A DNA stretch of 54,113 nt from Planctomycetota bacterium (GTDB taxonomy: Bacteria > Planctomycetota > Planctomycetia > Gemmatales > Gemmataceae), in the NCBI GenBank assembly GCA_021781415.1, contig JAJXWW010000151.1, forward strand, positions 1 to 54,113, given 5' to 3'. A program made the translations under genes and the position numbers. A model generated the notes under the pieces. That model was not told where the DNA came from, made no database searches, and saw only the letters and a list, made by a program, of their open reading frames with translations. Positions within the stretch are counted from its first letter, which is position 1, and every line of letters starts with the position of its first letter. Below are positions 8,209 to 18,406 of this stretch, piece after piece.

Positions 8209-8985
8209 TCAAATCCTGAACAACATCCGGGCGTTGATGGTCGTTTGTTCCGCCAAGCGTTCCGGCGAGACTCCCAACAACTCCGCGAGGCAAGCCGCCG
8301 TGTGGACGACGTGGGCCGGTTCGTTGCGCTTGCCTCGATGCGGTACGGGAGACAGATAAGGACTATCGGTTTCCACCAGGACGCGGTCGAGCGGTTGTTG
8401 TGCCGCCGTCGCGCGCAAGGCCGCCGCGTTCTTGTAGGTCAGCATCCCCGCAAACGAGAGATAGAGTCCCATCGCCCGGCAAGCCTCGGCCATCTTCGCA
8501 TCGCCGACGAACGAGTGCATGACGCCGGAGATCGGGCCGAAACGGTCGTAATCGTCTCGCAAGACGCGCAGCATGTCGGTCTCTGCCTCGCGGCAATGGA
8601 TCACGACGGGGCGTCCGGAACGGCGCGACAGTTCCAGATGATGGATGAAATACTCTTCTTGGATAGCAAAAGGTGTGTTATGCCAATGCCGATCCAACCC
8701 GGTTTCGCCGACGCCGACAACGCGCGGATGCACGACGGCGGCGGCAATGGTATCCCATGCCGTCGCTTCCGCTTCGAGGATGTTGTTGGGATGCAGACCG
8801 ACGGTGGCCCAGAGCGTGGCATGGCTTTCGGCCAACGCAATGCAGGCCGAACTGGAAGCGGCGGTCGTGGCGATGGCGAGGATGTTGGCAACGCCGGCGG
8901 CGCGTGCGCGATGAAGGACGGCGGGCAGGTCGGAGACAAACTGCTCGTCGTCGAGATGAGCATGGGTATCGGTCAGCGCGGTCAC
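8209..8985 (-). CDS. tatD: TatD-family metal-dependent DNase
   Basis: A 258-residue TIM-barrel metallohydrolase. The family's metal ligands are visible in order: DTHAHLD (residues 6-12, the HxH motif), GVGETGLD (Glu), VIHCREAE, MHSFVGD and ETDSPYLSPVPHRGKRNEP. The length matches TatD/YcfH/YabD proteins, which act as deoxyribonucleases in DNA repair or processing. The start is GTG 8985, one base after the stop of the preceding gene (TGA, C, GTG), so translation is probably coupled. It is the last gene of the run nuoH-J-K-L-M-N, bundle protein, tatD. The exact paralogue (tatD, ycfH) cannot be settled by eye. Confidence 0.85.
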   Translation of the reverse strand: MTALTDTHAHLDDEQFVSDLPAVLHRARAAGVANILAIATTAASSSACIALAESHATLWATVGLHPNNILEAEATAWDTIAAAVVHPRVVGVGETGLDRHWHNTPFAIQEEYFIHHLELSRRSGRPVVIHCREAETDMLRVLRDDYDRFGPISGVMHSFVGDAKMAEACRAMGLYLSFAGMLTYKNAAALRATAAQQPLDRVLVETDSPYLSPVPHRGKRNEPAHVVHTAACLAELLGVSPERLAEQTTINARMLFRI

Positions 8986-8986
8986 G

Positions 8987-9430
8987 TCAACTCGCGTTCG
9001 CTTGAGGATGGCAGGCCGCCAGCGCTTCCAATCGAGTCAGGTGATGACGTTTGAGGTTCCGTAGCTTCTCCATCTCACGATGCGCGGCCGGGTCTTTCGC
9101 AGTCGCCAAATCGCGTTCGAGTTCGTCGATGGAATGGCGCTCGTACTCGATCAGTCGCGGCAAGATAAAATCGAGGGCGAGGAAGTTGATCGTCGTGAAA
9201 TGCGAGGGAAAAGACGGCAAGAACGGCAGCGGAACGCGATGCCGAACGAGGAATCGGCCCAGGTGCGTCACGGCGTCGCGCTCTTCGGCGATCAATTCTT
9301 GAAGCTGCCCTAGCGTTCGAGTCTCCGTCGAGGAGGTCCACGGATACGCCTCGGCCACATACATGAGTTCGGAGCGGCTCTCTCGACGGAGCAGGTTCTG
9401 CAGCAGTTCTTGCGAATGCGAATCGATCAC
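8987..9430 (-). CDS. Helical-bundle protein, possibly ferritin-like, coupled to nuoN
   Basis: A 147-residue protein not assigned to a family. It appears almost wholly helical, with three or four amphipathic helices: SQELLQNLLRRESRSELMYV, LQELIAEERDAVTHLGRFL, LPRLIEYERHSIDELERDL and MEKLRNLKRHHLTRLEAL. Acidic residues and histidines fall at positions that recall ferritin-like di-iron bundles (EERDAVTH, EYERH), but the strict ExxH pairs are not present, so iron binding is only a guess. The start is GTG 9430, whose bases overlap the nuoN stop (GTGA, 9427-9430), the classic sign of coupled translation. Longer frames running back into nuoN are shadows of its Gly-rich coding. It could be an assembly or stress factor for the complex. 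Confidence 0.65.
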   Translation of the reverse strand: MIDSHSQELLQNLLRRESRSELMYVAEAYPWTSSTETRTLGQLQELIAEERDAVTHLGRFLVRHRVPLPFLPSFPSHFTTINFLALDFILPRLIEYERHSIDELERDLATAKDPAAHREMEKLRNLKRHHLTRLEALAACHPQANAS

Positions 9431-11328
9431 GGTTGTTGTCCTTTCGGGCCGCCTGGGCCTTTCGCTCCACCTCCTCGATTTCCTCCTCCGCCGCCTCTCG
9501 GTGGCTGTTGCTTTCCTCCTTCTGGCCCTCTCATGCCTCCACCCCCGCCTCCCGGCGGCGGCGGCCTCCTCATGCCTCCTCCTCCGCCTCCACCCCGTTG
9601 CGGGGCTTGCATCATATCCGCCGCAGTGGGGCCGACTCGCCAGGCGAAGCGGTCGGTACCCTCGCGGGTAAAGCGATCGAGGGGCGACCACAAGATACCG
9701 AGGACGAAAACTGCCAAGGCGCAAATCGTGGAAAACACGACCGCTTCGATCGGCTCACGAAGCGGTACCGGCTCGCGCCCCTCAAGATCTTCGGCGCGGC
9801 CTTCAAGAATCATCACCTTCAATACCTTCAGATAGTACACCGCGCTGAACACCGAGTTGATGCCGCCGACGATCAGGAGTCCGAACAGTGTCGCCCCCAT
9901 GCCGGTATCTCCCTTGCGATACCACGCTTGGCTGGAGTCCCACAGAACGCTGAACACTTGAAACTTGGCCGTGAAGCCGACCAGAGGCGGCAATCCCAGC
10001 AAGCTCAGCAGAAACACGGAGAGCGTCACCACCATCCAAGGCGACCGGCGAACCAGACCGCGAAAGTCGCTCAACTCTTCCGAGCCGGTCTGATTGCGAA
10101 GATACGCCGTCACCGCGAACGCGCCCAGGTTCATAAACAGGTATGCGACGAGGTAGAAGAGGACAGCTTGGAGGCCGGGCAGTTCAAACGGTTCGCCCGG
10201 TTGCGCGACGGGGCGAATCGCGGCCAAACCCATGAGCATGTACCCGGCGTGGGCGATGGTCGAATAGGCGAGGAGTCGTTTCAAATTGGTTTGGAGATAG
10301 GCTGCGAGGTTGCCGAACGTCGCCGTCAGCGCGGCGAAGAAGGCCAAGGCTGGCAGCAGATAATGAACCATCACGCTCCAATGGGCGCTGAACGTCGGCT
10401 GCACCAGCGGATCGACGCCGCACAACAAGAGGACAAGGCGGGCGAGCAGAGCCATGGCCGCCCCTTTGGAAGCAATGGAGAGATAGCCCGCAACCTCGGC
10501 GGAAGCGCCTTCGAAGACATCGGGACACCAAAAGTGGAACGGAACCACCGCCAATTTGAAGGCCACTCCGATGAGGACAAACAACACGGCGAGGATTAGC
10601 ACGGGATCGAAGGTGACTCCACCAGAAGTAGGTGCGAACGAATGAACGAGGCCGACGGCGACATCGGGCAAGTAAGCCGTGCCGAAGCGTCCGGCGAGCA
10701 AGCTGATCCCGTAGAGCATGATCCCAGCGGAACCGCCGCCGTAGACGACGTATTTCAGAGCCGCCTCGCTGGAGGCGCGCCGGCCCTTCAAATATCCGGC
10801 CAAGGCATAGCTGGGAAGACTAGCCATCTCGATGCCGATGTACACCATCAACAAATGGGTGGACGAGGCCATCAACACCATGCCGACCGTGGCTCCCAAC
10901 AGCAGACAATAGAAATCGGGCGAGTCTTCGCGATCGGGGATGCCGGTCGTCATGGTCAACCAGATGACCAAAGCGGTGAAGCCGTATAAGAAACAGCGCA
11001 AGAAGATGGTAAGGTGATCGTATACCAGCAGTCCGCCAAAGGTGGGGCGAAAGGTACCTTGAAACGGCTCGTCCGGAGTGCTGTTCGTTATCCTCGGCGC
11101 TTCGAGAACCTCGATCGGCTTGTTTCCCAACCAGTCGATACGGCCGGTCCATTGGGCGAGGCTCACGCTCAGGGCCAAGAGCGTAACCAGAAGTGCGATG
11201 ACCCCCATGTGCGAGCGATCGAAAAAGCGCATGAACAGGAACAATACGATCCCGCCGCAGGCCAACAACTCCGGCAGAAAACGTAGGCATTCGATCCACA
11301 ATTGGCCGAGATCGATGTTCGGTAACAT
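9427..11328 (-). CDS. nuoN: NADH-quinone oxidoreductase subunit N (NuoN)
   Basis: One of the three antiporter-like proton-pumping subunits of respiratory complex I, in the inner membrane. Around 14 hydrophobic helices are visible. Conserved pump features are YIGIEMASLPSYALAG (helix 5 Glu), GVAFKLAVVPFHFWCPDVFEG (helix 7 Lys and the following loop), NLKRLLAYSTIAHAGYML and GLPPLVGFTAKFQVF. At 633 residues it is well above the 425-500 usual for the family; part of the excess is a loop near residues 50-75 and a C-terminal tail of about 60 residues made almost only of Gly, Pro, Arg, Gln and Met. ATG 11328 has GAGG upstream. Its stop overlaps the next gene start by 4 bases. Confidence 0.95.
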   Translation of the reverse strand: MLPNIDLGQLWIECLRFLPELLACGGIVLFLFMRFFDRSHMGVIALLVTLLALSVSLAQWTGRIDWLGNKPIEVLEAPRITNSTPDEPFQGTFRPTFGGLLVYDHLTIFLRCFLYGFTALVIWLTMTTGIPDREDSPDFYCLLLGATVGMVLMASSTHLLMVYIGIEMASLPSYALAGYLKGRRASSEAALKYVVYGGGSAGIMLYGISLLAGRFGTAYLPDVAVGLVHSFAPTSGGVTFDPVLILAVLFVLIGVAFKLAVVPFHFWCPDVFEGASAEVAGYLSIASKGAAMALLARLVLLLCGVDPLVQPTFSAHWSVMVHYLLPALAFFAALTATFGNLAAYLQTNLKRLLAYSTIAHAGYMLMGLAAIRPVAQPGEPFELPGLQAVLFYLVAYLFMNLGAFAVTAYLRNQTGSEELSDFRGLVRRSPWMVVTLSVFLLSLLGLPPLVGFTAKFQVFSVLWDSSQAWYRKGDTGMGATLFGLLIVGGINSVFSAVYYLKVLKVMILEGRAEDLEGREPVPLREPIEAVVFSTICALAVFVLGILWSPLDRFTREGTDRFAWRVGPTAADMMQAPQRGGGGGGGMRRPPPPGGGGGGMRGPEGGKQQPPRGGGGGNRGGGAKGPGGPKGQQP

Positions 11329-11385
11329 GGGAGCCTCTATTTATCCTACTTGGTCCCGGACGCAGCGCAGCCTGGGGCCAGAACT

Positions 11386-13266
<1,881 letters not shown>

Positions 13267-13335
13267 GACTATATCCCGTAGTGGCAAAAGTCGACGAAAG
13301 GGAGCTTAACCCCCCTCACTCGCCAAAAAACACGC

Positions 13336-15969
13336 CTAACCGGCCATCGCCATCCGCACGAAGTAGGCCAAGGCAAGAAAAATTCCCGCGGCAGCGAGAA
13401 CGAGAAACAACACATAGCTGCGTAGAAAGCCCGTCTGCACGCTCCGCAACCGCGCACCCACGCCATAAATCGTGTTGCCCACAAGATTGACAACGCCGTC
13501 GATGATGTGGTGGTCGAAGAGGCCATCCCACTTGGACACCCACATCGCCGAACGAGCGACGGCGTGAATGACTCCGTCGATGGCGCGCAAGTCGAACGCC
13601 GCAAACCAATGGCCCACGATCAGACAGGGGCGCACGAAGACCGCGCTATAAAGTCGATCGAAGCGCCATTTGTCCATCAAGAAAGCGTGCAGGCGCGGAA
13701 ACTGTTCCTTGGCCTCGGCGGGGTCGAGAACCCGTTTCCAATAGATCGCGCCGGCAAAGACGATGCCGATGGCCACGAGGACAAAGGCGATGTTGCCGGC
13801 CAAATGATGGTTTCGGTAGGCGAAGACCCGCTCGTTTTGCGCCTCGTCCTTCGCGGCGACCCAATACTCGCCATGATGCTCGCTGAGCGAATAGTCGATA
13901 TGCCCGAAATCCGCGAGGACGGCCGGATACTGGGCGTGATGCACGTTCGCTTCGAGGAAACTCGCCTCGGCATCCCACAATGGCCAGCCCCAGGCGATTC
14001 CCACGCTGCAGATGCCAAGGACGATCAGCGGCACGGTCATCGGCCACGGCGATTCGTGGGCATGTTCGTGTACATGCTCGTCGCGCGGCTTGCCCGTAAA
14101 GGTCATCAGCCACATGCGAGACATATAAAAGGCGGTAATACCCGCCGTCGCCAGCGGCAGTAGGAACAATAAGAGATGTTGGGGGTGGACGTAAATAAAT
14201 CCGAACGCCTGCGCCAAAATGGCGTCCTTGCTGTACCAGCCGGTGAACAACGGAATGCCGGAGATGGCCAAAACGCCGGCCAACATCGTCAAGGCGGTGA
14301 TCTTCATCTTCGGGAAAAGACCACCCATCTTGGTCATTTCTTGCTCGTGGTGGCAACCGTGGATGACGCTGCCGGAGCCGAGGAACAAGAGTGCCTTGAA
14401 AAAGGCGTGCGTCACCAAGTGGAACAACCCCGCCACCCAGCCGCCAACGCCCAGCGCCAACATCATGTAACCCAACTGGCTAACCGTCGAATAGGCCAGC
14501 ACTTTTTTAATGTCGGTCATCACCACGGCGATGGTGGCCGCAACGAAGAGCGTGATTCCGCCGGTGTAGGCAATGACCAACAGCGCGTCGTAGGTAAACA
14601 GTGGATAGCAGCGGCCCACGAGATACACGCCCGCGGCGACCATGGTGGCGGCGTGGATCAGAGCGCTTACCGGCGTTGGGCCTTCCATCGCGTCGGGGAG
14701 CCAAACTTGGAGCGGAAACTGCGCCGATTTGCCGACGCAGCCTAGAAAGATGCCGAGTCCCGCGGCGACCAACATCCAATACGGCATCGAGCCGTGTTGA
14801 TCCGGTTTGGGATTCTCGGCGACGCGCGGTACGATCGCATGATAATGTTCCGGCGGGCGATGTGGAAAGAGCAGCACATCCGAGCCGTCGTTGGCTATCG
14901 TGAAGCGTTGTCCCGCCTTGGTCGTATTATTCGGATCGAGGTTGCCGCGCACGATGCGCCCCGCCACCCCTTCAACCGCCCCGTGGGTATCGTTCAGAGG
15001 AGCGCGCACACGTTGGAAAAGCTCTTCCATGTTGAACGTGCCCACATGAGTCCACAGGATCAACATGCCGAGAATGAAGCCGGCGTCACCGATGCGGTTG
15101 GTGATGAACGCCTTGTTGGCCGCGTTCGAGGCGCTTTGTCTTTCGTTGTAGAATCCGATCAGCAGATAGGAGCAAACCCCGACCAATTCCCAACTGAGAA
15201 ACACCTGAAAGAGATTGTCGGCCAGCACCAAGTTGAGCATGGAGAAACAAAACAGCGAGAGATACATAAAGAATCGACCGAAGCGTCCGCGGCGATGCAA
15301 ATGGCCGTGCGCCGTGTGGACTTGATGATCTTCAACTTCCGGTTGTAGCTCATCGCTCATGTAGCCGATGGAAAAGACATGAATTAAGGTGGCGATGAAC
15401 GTAACCATGACGAACATGATCGCGCTGAGGCTGTCGATCTTGAAACCGAGCTGCAAGACGGTTCCGCTGTCGGCATCGGCAATTCCTTTTGGGCTGATGC
15501 GGAGCCAATCGAAATGTCCCTGCCAATAGGTCTTCCGAGCATCCGCCCAGCGTTTCTCTTGGTCTTCGAGTTTCTCTTTCTCGGATTTAGCTTTCGCTTC
15601 CAGTTCTTCCTTGGCCTCGCCTTTGGCCTCCTTTAGCTTCTGCGCGAACTCGTGGAGTGCCTTCTCGTGTTGCTTTATCGCAGTCTCGAAGCTGTGTTGC
15701 TGCACGCTGAAGCGGATGCAACCGACGAGGCTGAAAACGAAAGCCAGGGCGATGGCTCCGGTGGCCACAAACGCCGCCGTCCGGCCGCGCTCTTCTCCCC
15801 CACAGAGATTGAAGAGAGCCGCGCCGCCGGGCGTGTTTCGATAGGCTCGCCCCGCGCACCACAACGCCGACGCCAGCAAGATCAGCACGAAGGATAGCAA
15901 CGGCAACAACGTGGCGACGACGAAAAACCAGCCGGGATGTTCGCCGAACAAGAGCAGGAGGTTCATCAT
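13336..15969 (-). CDS. nuoL: NADH-quinone oxidoreductase subunit L (NuoL)
   Basis: The distal antiporter-like subunit of complex I, which also carries the long lateral helix at its C-terminus. Recognisable parts are FKIDSLSAIMFVMVTFIATLIH, NLFQVFLSWELVGVCSYLLIGFY, NAFITNRIGDAGF-like (KAFITNRIGDAGF), GKSAQFPLQVWLPDAMEGPTPVSALIHAATMV and KKVLAYSTVSQLGYM. At 877 residues it is about 260 longer than E. coli NuoL. The excess lies in a Lys/Glu-rich coiled-coil insert at about residues 100-150 and a hydrophilic loop of ~85 residues after MEELFQRVRAP; a His-rich loop (DEHVHEHAHESPW) and an acidic/His segment lie near the end. The start is ATG 15969, 2 bases after the nuoK stop. Confidence 0.95.
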   Translation of the reverse strand: MMNLLLLFGEHPGWFFVVATLLPLLSFVLILLASALWCAGRAYRNTPGGAALFNLCGGEERGRTAAFVATGAIALAFVFSLVGCIRFSVQQHSFETAIKQHEKALHEFAQKLKEAKGEAKEELEAKAKSEKEKLEDQEKRWADARKTYWQGHFDWLRISPKGIADADSGTVLQLGFKIDSLSAIMFVMVTFIATLIHVFSIGYMSDELQPEVEDHQVHTAHGHLHRRGRFGRFFMYLSLFCFSMLNLVLADNLFQVFLSWELVGVCSYLLIGFYNERQSASNAANKAFITNRIGDAGFILGMLILWTHVGTFNMEELFQRVRAPLNDTHGAVEGVAGRIVRGNLDPNNTTKAGQRFTIANDGSDVLLFPHRPPEHYHAIVPRVAENPKPDQHGSMPYWMLVAAGLGIFLGCVGKSAQFPLQVWLPDAMEGPTPVSALIHAATMVAAGVYLVGRCYPLFTYDALLVIAYTGGITLFVAATIAVVMTDIKKVLAYSTVSQLGYMMLALGVGGWVAGLFHLVTHAFFKALLFLGSGSVIHGCHHEQEMTKMGGLFPKMKITALTMLAGVLAISGIPLFTGWYSKDAILAQAFGFIYVHPQHLLLFLLPLATAGITAFYMSRMWLMTFTGKPRDEHVHEHAHESPWPMTVPLIVLGICSVGIAWGWPLWDAEASFLEANVHHAQYPAVLADFGHIDYSLSEHHGEYWVAAKDEAQNERVFAYRNHHLAGNIAFVLVAIGIVFAGAIYWKRVLDPAEAKEQFPRLHAFLMDKWRFDRLYSAVFVRPCLIVGHWFAAFDLRAIDGVIHAVARSAMWVSKWDGLFDHHIIDGVVNLVGNTIYGVGARLRSVQTGFLRSYVLFLVLAAAGIFLALAYFVRMAMAG

Positions 15970-15971
15970 GG

Positions 15972-16289
15972 TTAGCCCTTCAGTTCCTCCGCCGTATCCA
16001 CGTCCACGGTCGTGTGATTGTTATAGAAGTTGAGGACAATGGCCAAGGCGATGGCCGCCTCCGCCGCCGCCAAGACGATAACGAACAAGGCGAACACCTG
16101 TCCTTCGACTTGAAAGATCGGATTGTAGTGGGCGTAGGCCACAAAGTTGATGGTGGCGGCATTGAGAACCAGTTCCACGCCCATGAGGATGCCGATGGCG
16201 TTGCGCTTCGTAGCCATGCACACCGCACCGCACACGAAGAGGAATGCGCCCAGGAGCAGAAAGTGATTCAAGCCAACGGCGAAGGTCAT
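15972..16289 (-). CDS. nuoK: NADH-quinone oxidoreductase subunit K (NuoK)
   Basis: A 105-residue three-helix membrane subunit of complex I, the expected size. It contains GILMGVELVLNAATINFVAY, holding the conserved membrane Glu of helix 2, and FALFVIVLAAAEAAIALAIVL with the second conserved Glu in helix 3. ATG 16289 is preceded by GAGGAGG at a good distance. It sits 12 bases after nuoJ and 2 bases before nuoL, so it is surely co-transcribed. Confidence 0.97.
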   Translation of the reverse strand: MTFAVGLNHFLLLGAFLFVCGAVCMATKRNAIGILMGVELVLNAATINFVAYAHYNPIFQVEGQVFALFVIVLAAAEAAIALAIVLNFYNNHTTVDVDTAEELKG

Positions 16290-16301
16290 GCTTCCTCCTC
16301 G

Positions 16302-16895
16302 TCACACCGCTCGCCGCCGTTTGGCGCGAGCCAGATATGCCGCCCCAATCAGGACGACCAACAGATGCACGGAGACGATTTCAAAGGGCAGTAGATACGC
16401 CATGGGCTTTCGTTCGCGGCGCATGGCAGGGGGCATGCCGGTCAAGAAGCCAGTCGGCGAAGCCTGTCCCTGTCCTAGAAGCGAAGCACCGAGGACACTG
16501 CTGTCCGGCATCGTCGCGTCCACATGCCGATTCAGGTCCGATTGAGGAGGCTTGCTGATAATCAAGCTGGCGGACAGCACTCCGTACAGTACCAAACCGA
16601 CCGCGAGAGCAATCGCCCACTCTGCCGCTCCAATGCGCATGTTGACGAACGGCCCCTGCGCCGTGAGCATGACGCCGAAGACAACCAACACGAGCGTGCC
16701 GCCCACATAGACGAGCAACTGGGTCGAGCCAACGAACTCCGCGCCGAGCAGAAAGAACAACCCGGAGACTCCGGCCAGCGTGAACAACAACCATGCCGCC
16801 GCTCGCACGATGTTCTGCGTCAGCACCACGGCCAAGGCGCAGATGCACGTCGTCGCCATGAGGACGTAAAACAATATGTCATTGAGTGTATCCAT
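16302..16895 (-). CDS. nuoJ: NADH-quinone oxidoreductase subunit J (NuoJ)
   Basis: A 197-residue complex I membrane subunit with five hydrophobic helices. The first half, FYVLMATTCICALAVVLTQNIVRAA then GLFFLLGAEFVGSTQLLVYVGG and LVLVVFGVML, matches the well conserved core of NuoJ including the pi-bulge helix region (EFVGSTQLLVYVG). A hydrophilic segment of about 55 residues (from ISKPPQSD to RRERKPM) separates helices 4 and 5 and is longer than usual. I use ATG 16895; upstream in-frame sequence overlaps nuoH and shows no homology. In most genomes nuoI lies between nuoH and nuoJ; here only 20 bases separate them. Confidence 0.93.
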   Translation of the reverse strand: MDTLNDILFYVLMATTCICALAVVLTQNIVRAAAWLLFTLAGVSGLFFLLGAEFVGSTQLLVYVGGTLVLVVFGVMLTAQGPFVNMRIGAAEWAIALAVGLVLYGVLSASLIISKPPQSDLNRHVDATMPDSSVLGASLLGQGQASPTGFLTGMPPAMRRERKPMAYLLPFEIVSVHLLVVLIGAAYLARAKRRRAV

Positions 16896-16915
16896 GAAAT
16901 CATCTCGAATCGCAA

Positions 16916-18178
16916 CTACACGGTCGTCTTCTGGGCCAACTCCGGCGGGATCGGTCCTCGGTTCCACAAGTTCGTCGCGCCCGTCACCGACACCGGCAAT
17001 TGGCTGGGAGTCGTCACCACCTTGACGGCGCTCCACAGGAGCAGTCCCACACACACCGCGCACAACCCATAGCGGAAATACGGACCCACCGAGGGATTGA
17101 CGGCTACCTGCCAAACGCTGACCCCCATCAACAAAATGCAGCTAATGGGTAGAAGATATTTCAAGCAGGTCATCATCACTTGGTCGATGCGCAAACGCGG
17201 CAGCGTCCATCGCACCCACATCTGGACGAACACCAACACCCAGGCTTTGACGACGAACACCACCACATTGATGCCGTTGCCGATCGCCCATCCCAAATAA
17301 GATTCCCGCCCCTCGCTGCCCAACGCCCGGGCCAGCGTGGTACTCAACTCCGGAAGAAAGCCCGTGTTCCATCCGCCCAGGAACAGGAGTACGGCGATGC
17401 CGCTGACGGCGAACATCGCGCCGTATTCGGCCATGAAGAAAAACGACCAGCGCAGTCCGCTATACTCGGTGTGAAAGCCGGCCACCAGTTCGCTCTCCGC
17501 TTCGGCTAGATCGAACGGGGCGCGTTTGCATTGTGCCGTGGCGCAGGTGAAGTAGGTCCAGAAGGCCAAGAACGTGAACGGATCGTGGAACAGATACCAA
17601 TTCCAGATGCCGCCGGTCTGTTTCATGGCGATGAAGTTCAGATCCATGGAACCGGCGACGATGACGGGAACTAACACGCACAGCGCCATGGGGACTTCGT
17701 AGCTCACCATCTGTGCCGCTTCGCGCATCCCGCCAAACAGCGCCCATTTACTGCCGGAGCCGTAGCCTGCCAGGATGATGCCGAACACCTCGGTGGACAT
17801 GACCGCCAAGATGAAGAAAATGCCGACACTCAGCGGTTTGGCGACCCAGGTGTAGGCGAACGGCAACGCGATGAAGGAAGCGAACGCGCCGCAGAAGGCG
17901 ATGTACGGCCCGAGCCGGAAGAGCATGCGGTCGGCGTCGGCGGGAATGAGATCTTCCTTGACCAGTAGTTTGATGCCGTCGGCGATGGTTTGCAGCCAGC
18001 CGAAGCGCCCGCCGACGCGCGTGGGACCGAGGCGATCCTGAATGCGTCCGGCTACTTTGCGTTCGAGCCAAATGAAGAAGACGGCAGAGCCGGCAACGAA
18101 GCCGAGCAGAAGAAGCGCTTCGACGATGGCCAATGCACCATCGACTAACGCTCGATGCGAGGACAACCACTCCGACAC
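16916..18178 (-). CDS. nuoH: NADH-quinone oxidoreductase subunit H (NuoH)
   Basis: The 420-residue complex I subunit that forms the quinone-binding chamber with the peripheral arm. Diagnostic stretches are FFIWLERKVAGRIQDRLGPTR, GRFGWLQTIADGIKLLVKED, MREAAQMVSYEVPMALC, RAPFDLAEAESELVAGFHTE and WVRWTLPRLRIDQVMM. The start is GTG 18178 because GGAGG (CCTCC on the plus strand, 18188-18192) lies 9 bases upstream; longer frames run over the divergent isomerase gene and have no homology. The C-terminus after the last helix has about 30 extra polar residues. It is the first gene of the nuo run in this window; nuoA-G and nuoI are not here. Confidence 0.95.
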   Translation of the reverse strand: MSEWLSSHRALVDGALAIVEALLLLGFVAGSAVFFIWLERKVAGRIQDRLGPTRVGGRFGWLQTIADGIKLLVKEDLIPADADRMLFRLGPYIAFCGAFASFIALPFAYTWVAKPLSVGIFFILAVMSTEVFGIILAGYGSGSKWALFGGMREAAQMVSYEVPMALCVLVPVIVAGSMDLNFIAMKQTGGIWNWYLFHDPFTFLAFWTYFTCATAQCKRAPFDLAEAESELVAGFHTEYSGLRWSFFFMAEYGAMFAVSGIAVLLFLGGWNTGFLPELSTTLARALGSEGRESYLGWAIGNGINVVVFVVKAWVLVFVQMWVRWTLPRLRIDQVMMTCLKYLLPISCILLMGVSVWQVAVNPSVGPYFRYGLCAVCVGLLLWSAVKVVTTPSQLPVSVTGATNLWNRGPIPPELAQKTTV

Positions 18179-18187
18179 GATCGGCGA

Positions 18188-18192
18188 CCTCC
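18188..18192 (-). promoter_or_regulatory. Ribosome-binding site fixing the nuoH GTG start
   Basis: GGAGG on the minus strand, 9 bases before GTG 18178. It decides between this start and several longer in-frame alternatives reaching beyond 18300. Confidence 0.7.
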
Positions 18193-18406
18193 ACGCGGAG
18201 AGAGCAAGACTTCCAACGTCCGCCCGCAGCGCCAGCAAGGGAATAGCGATCCGGATGGCCGTTACTCTATGCCGCTTCCTCGCTGTCGGCCACACCTCTG
18301 GCGTATTTTTGGAAAATTGCTCTCCCCATGCGGAGAAGTTGTGGTTATAAGGCTCGGCCAACAACATCACAATCGGCCGACAATCTCGGCAGAACAGGAG
18401 GTAGGG

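Noticed and set aside
9433..10599. Long plus-strand open frame (388 codons) opposite nuoN
   Set aside because: It is the antisense shadow of a GC-rich gene: no domain, skewed composition, and nuoN is certain.
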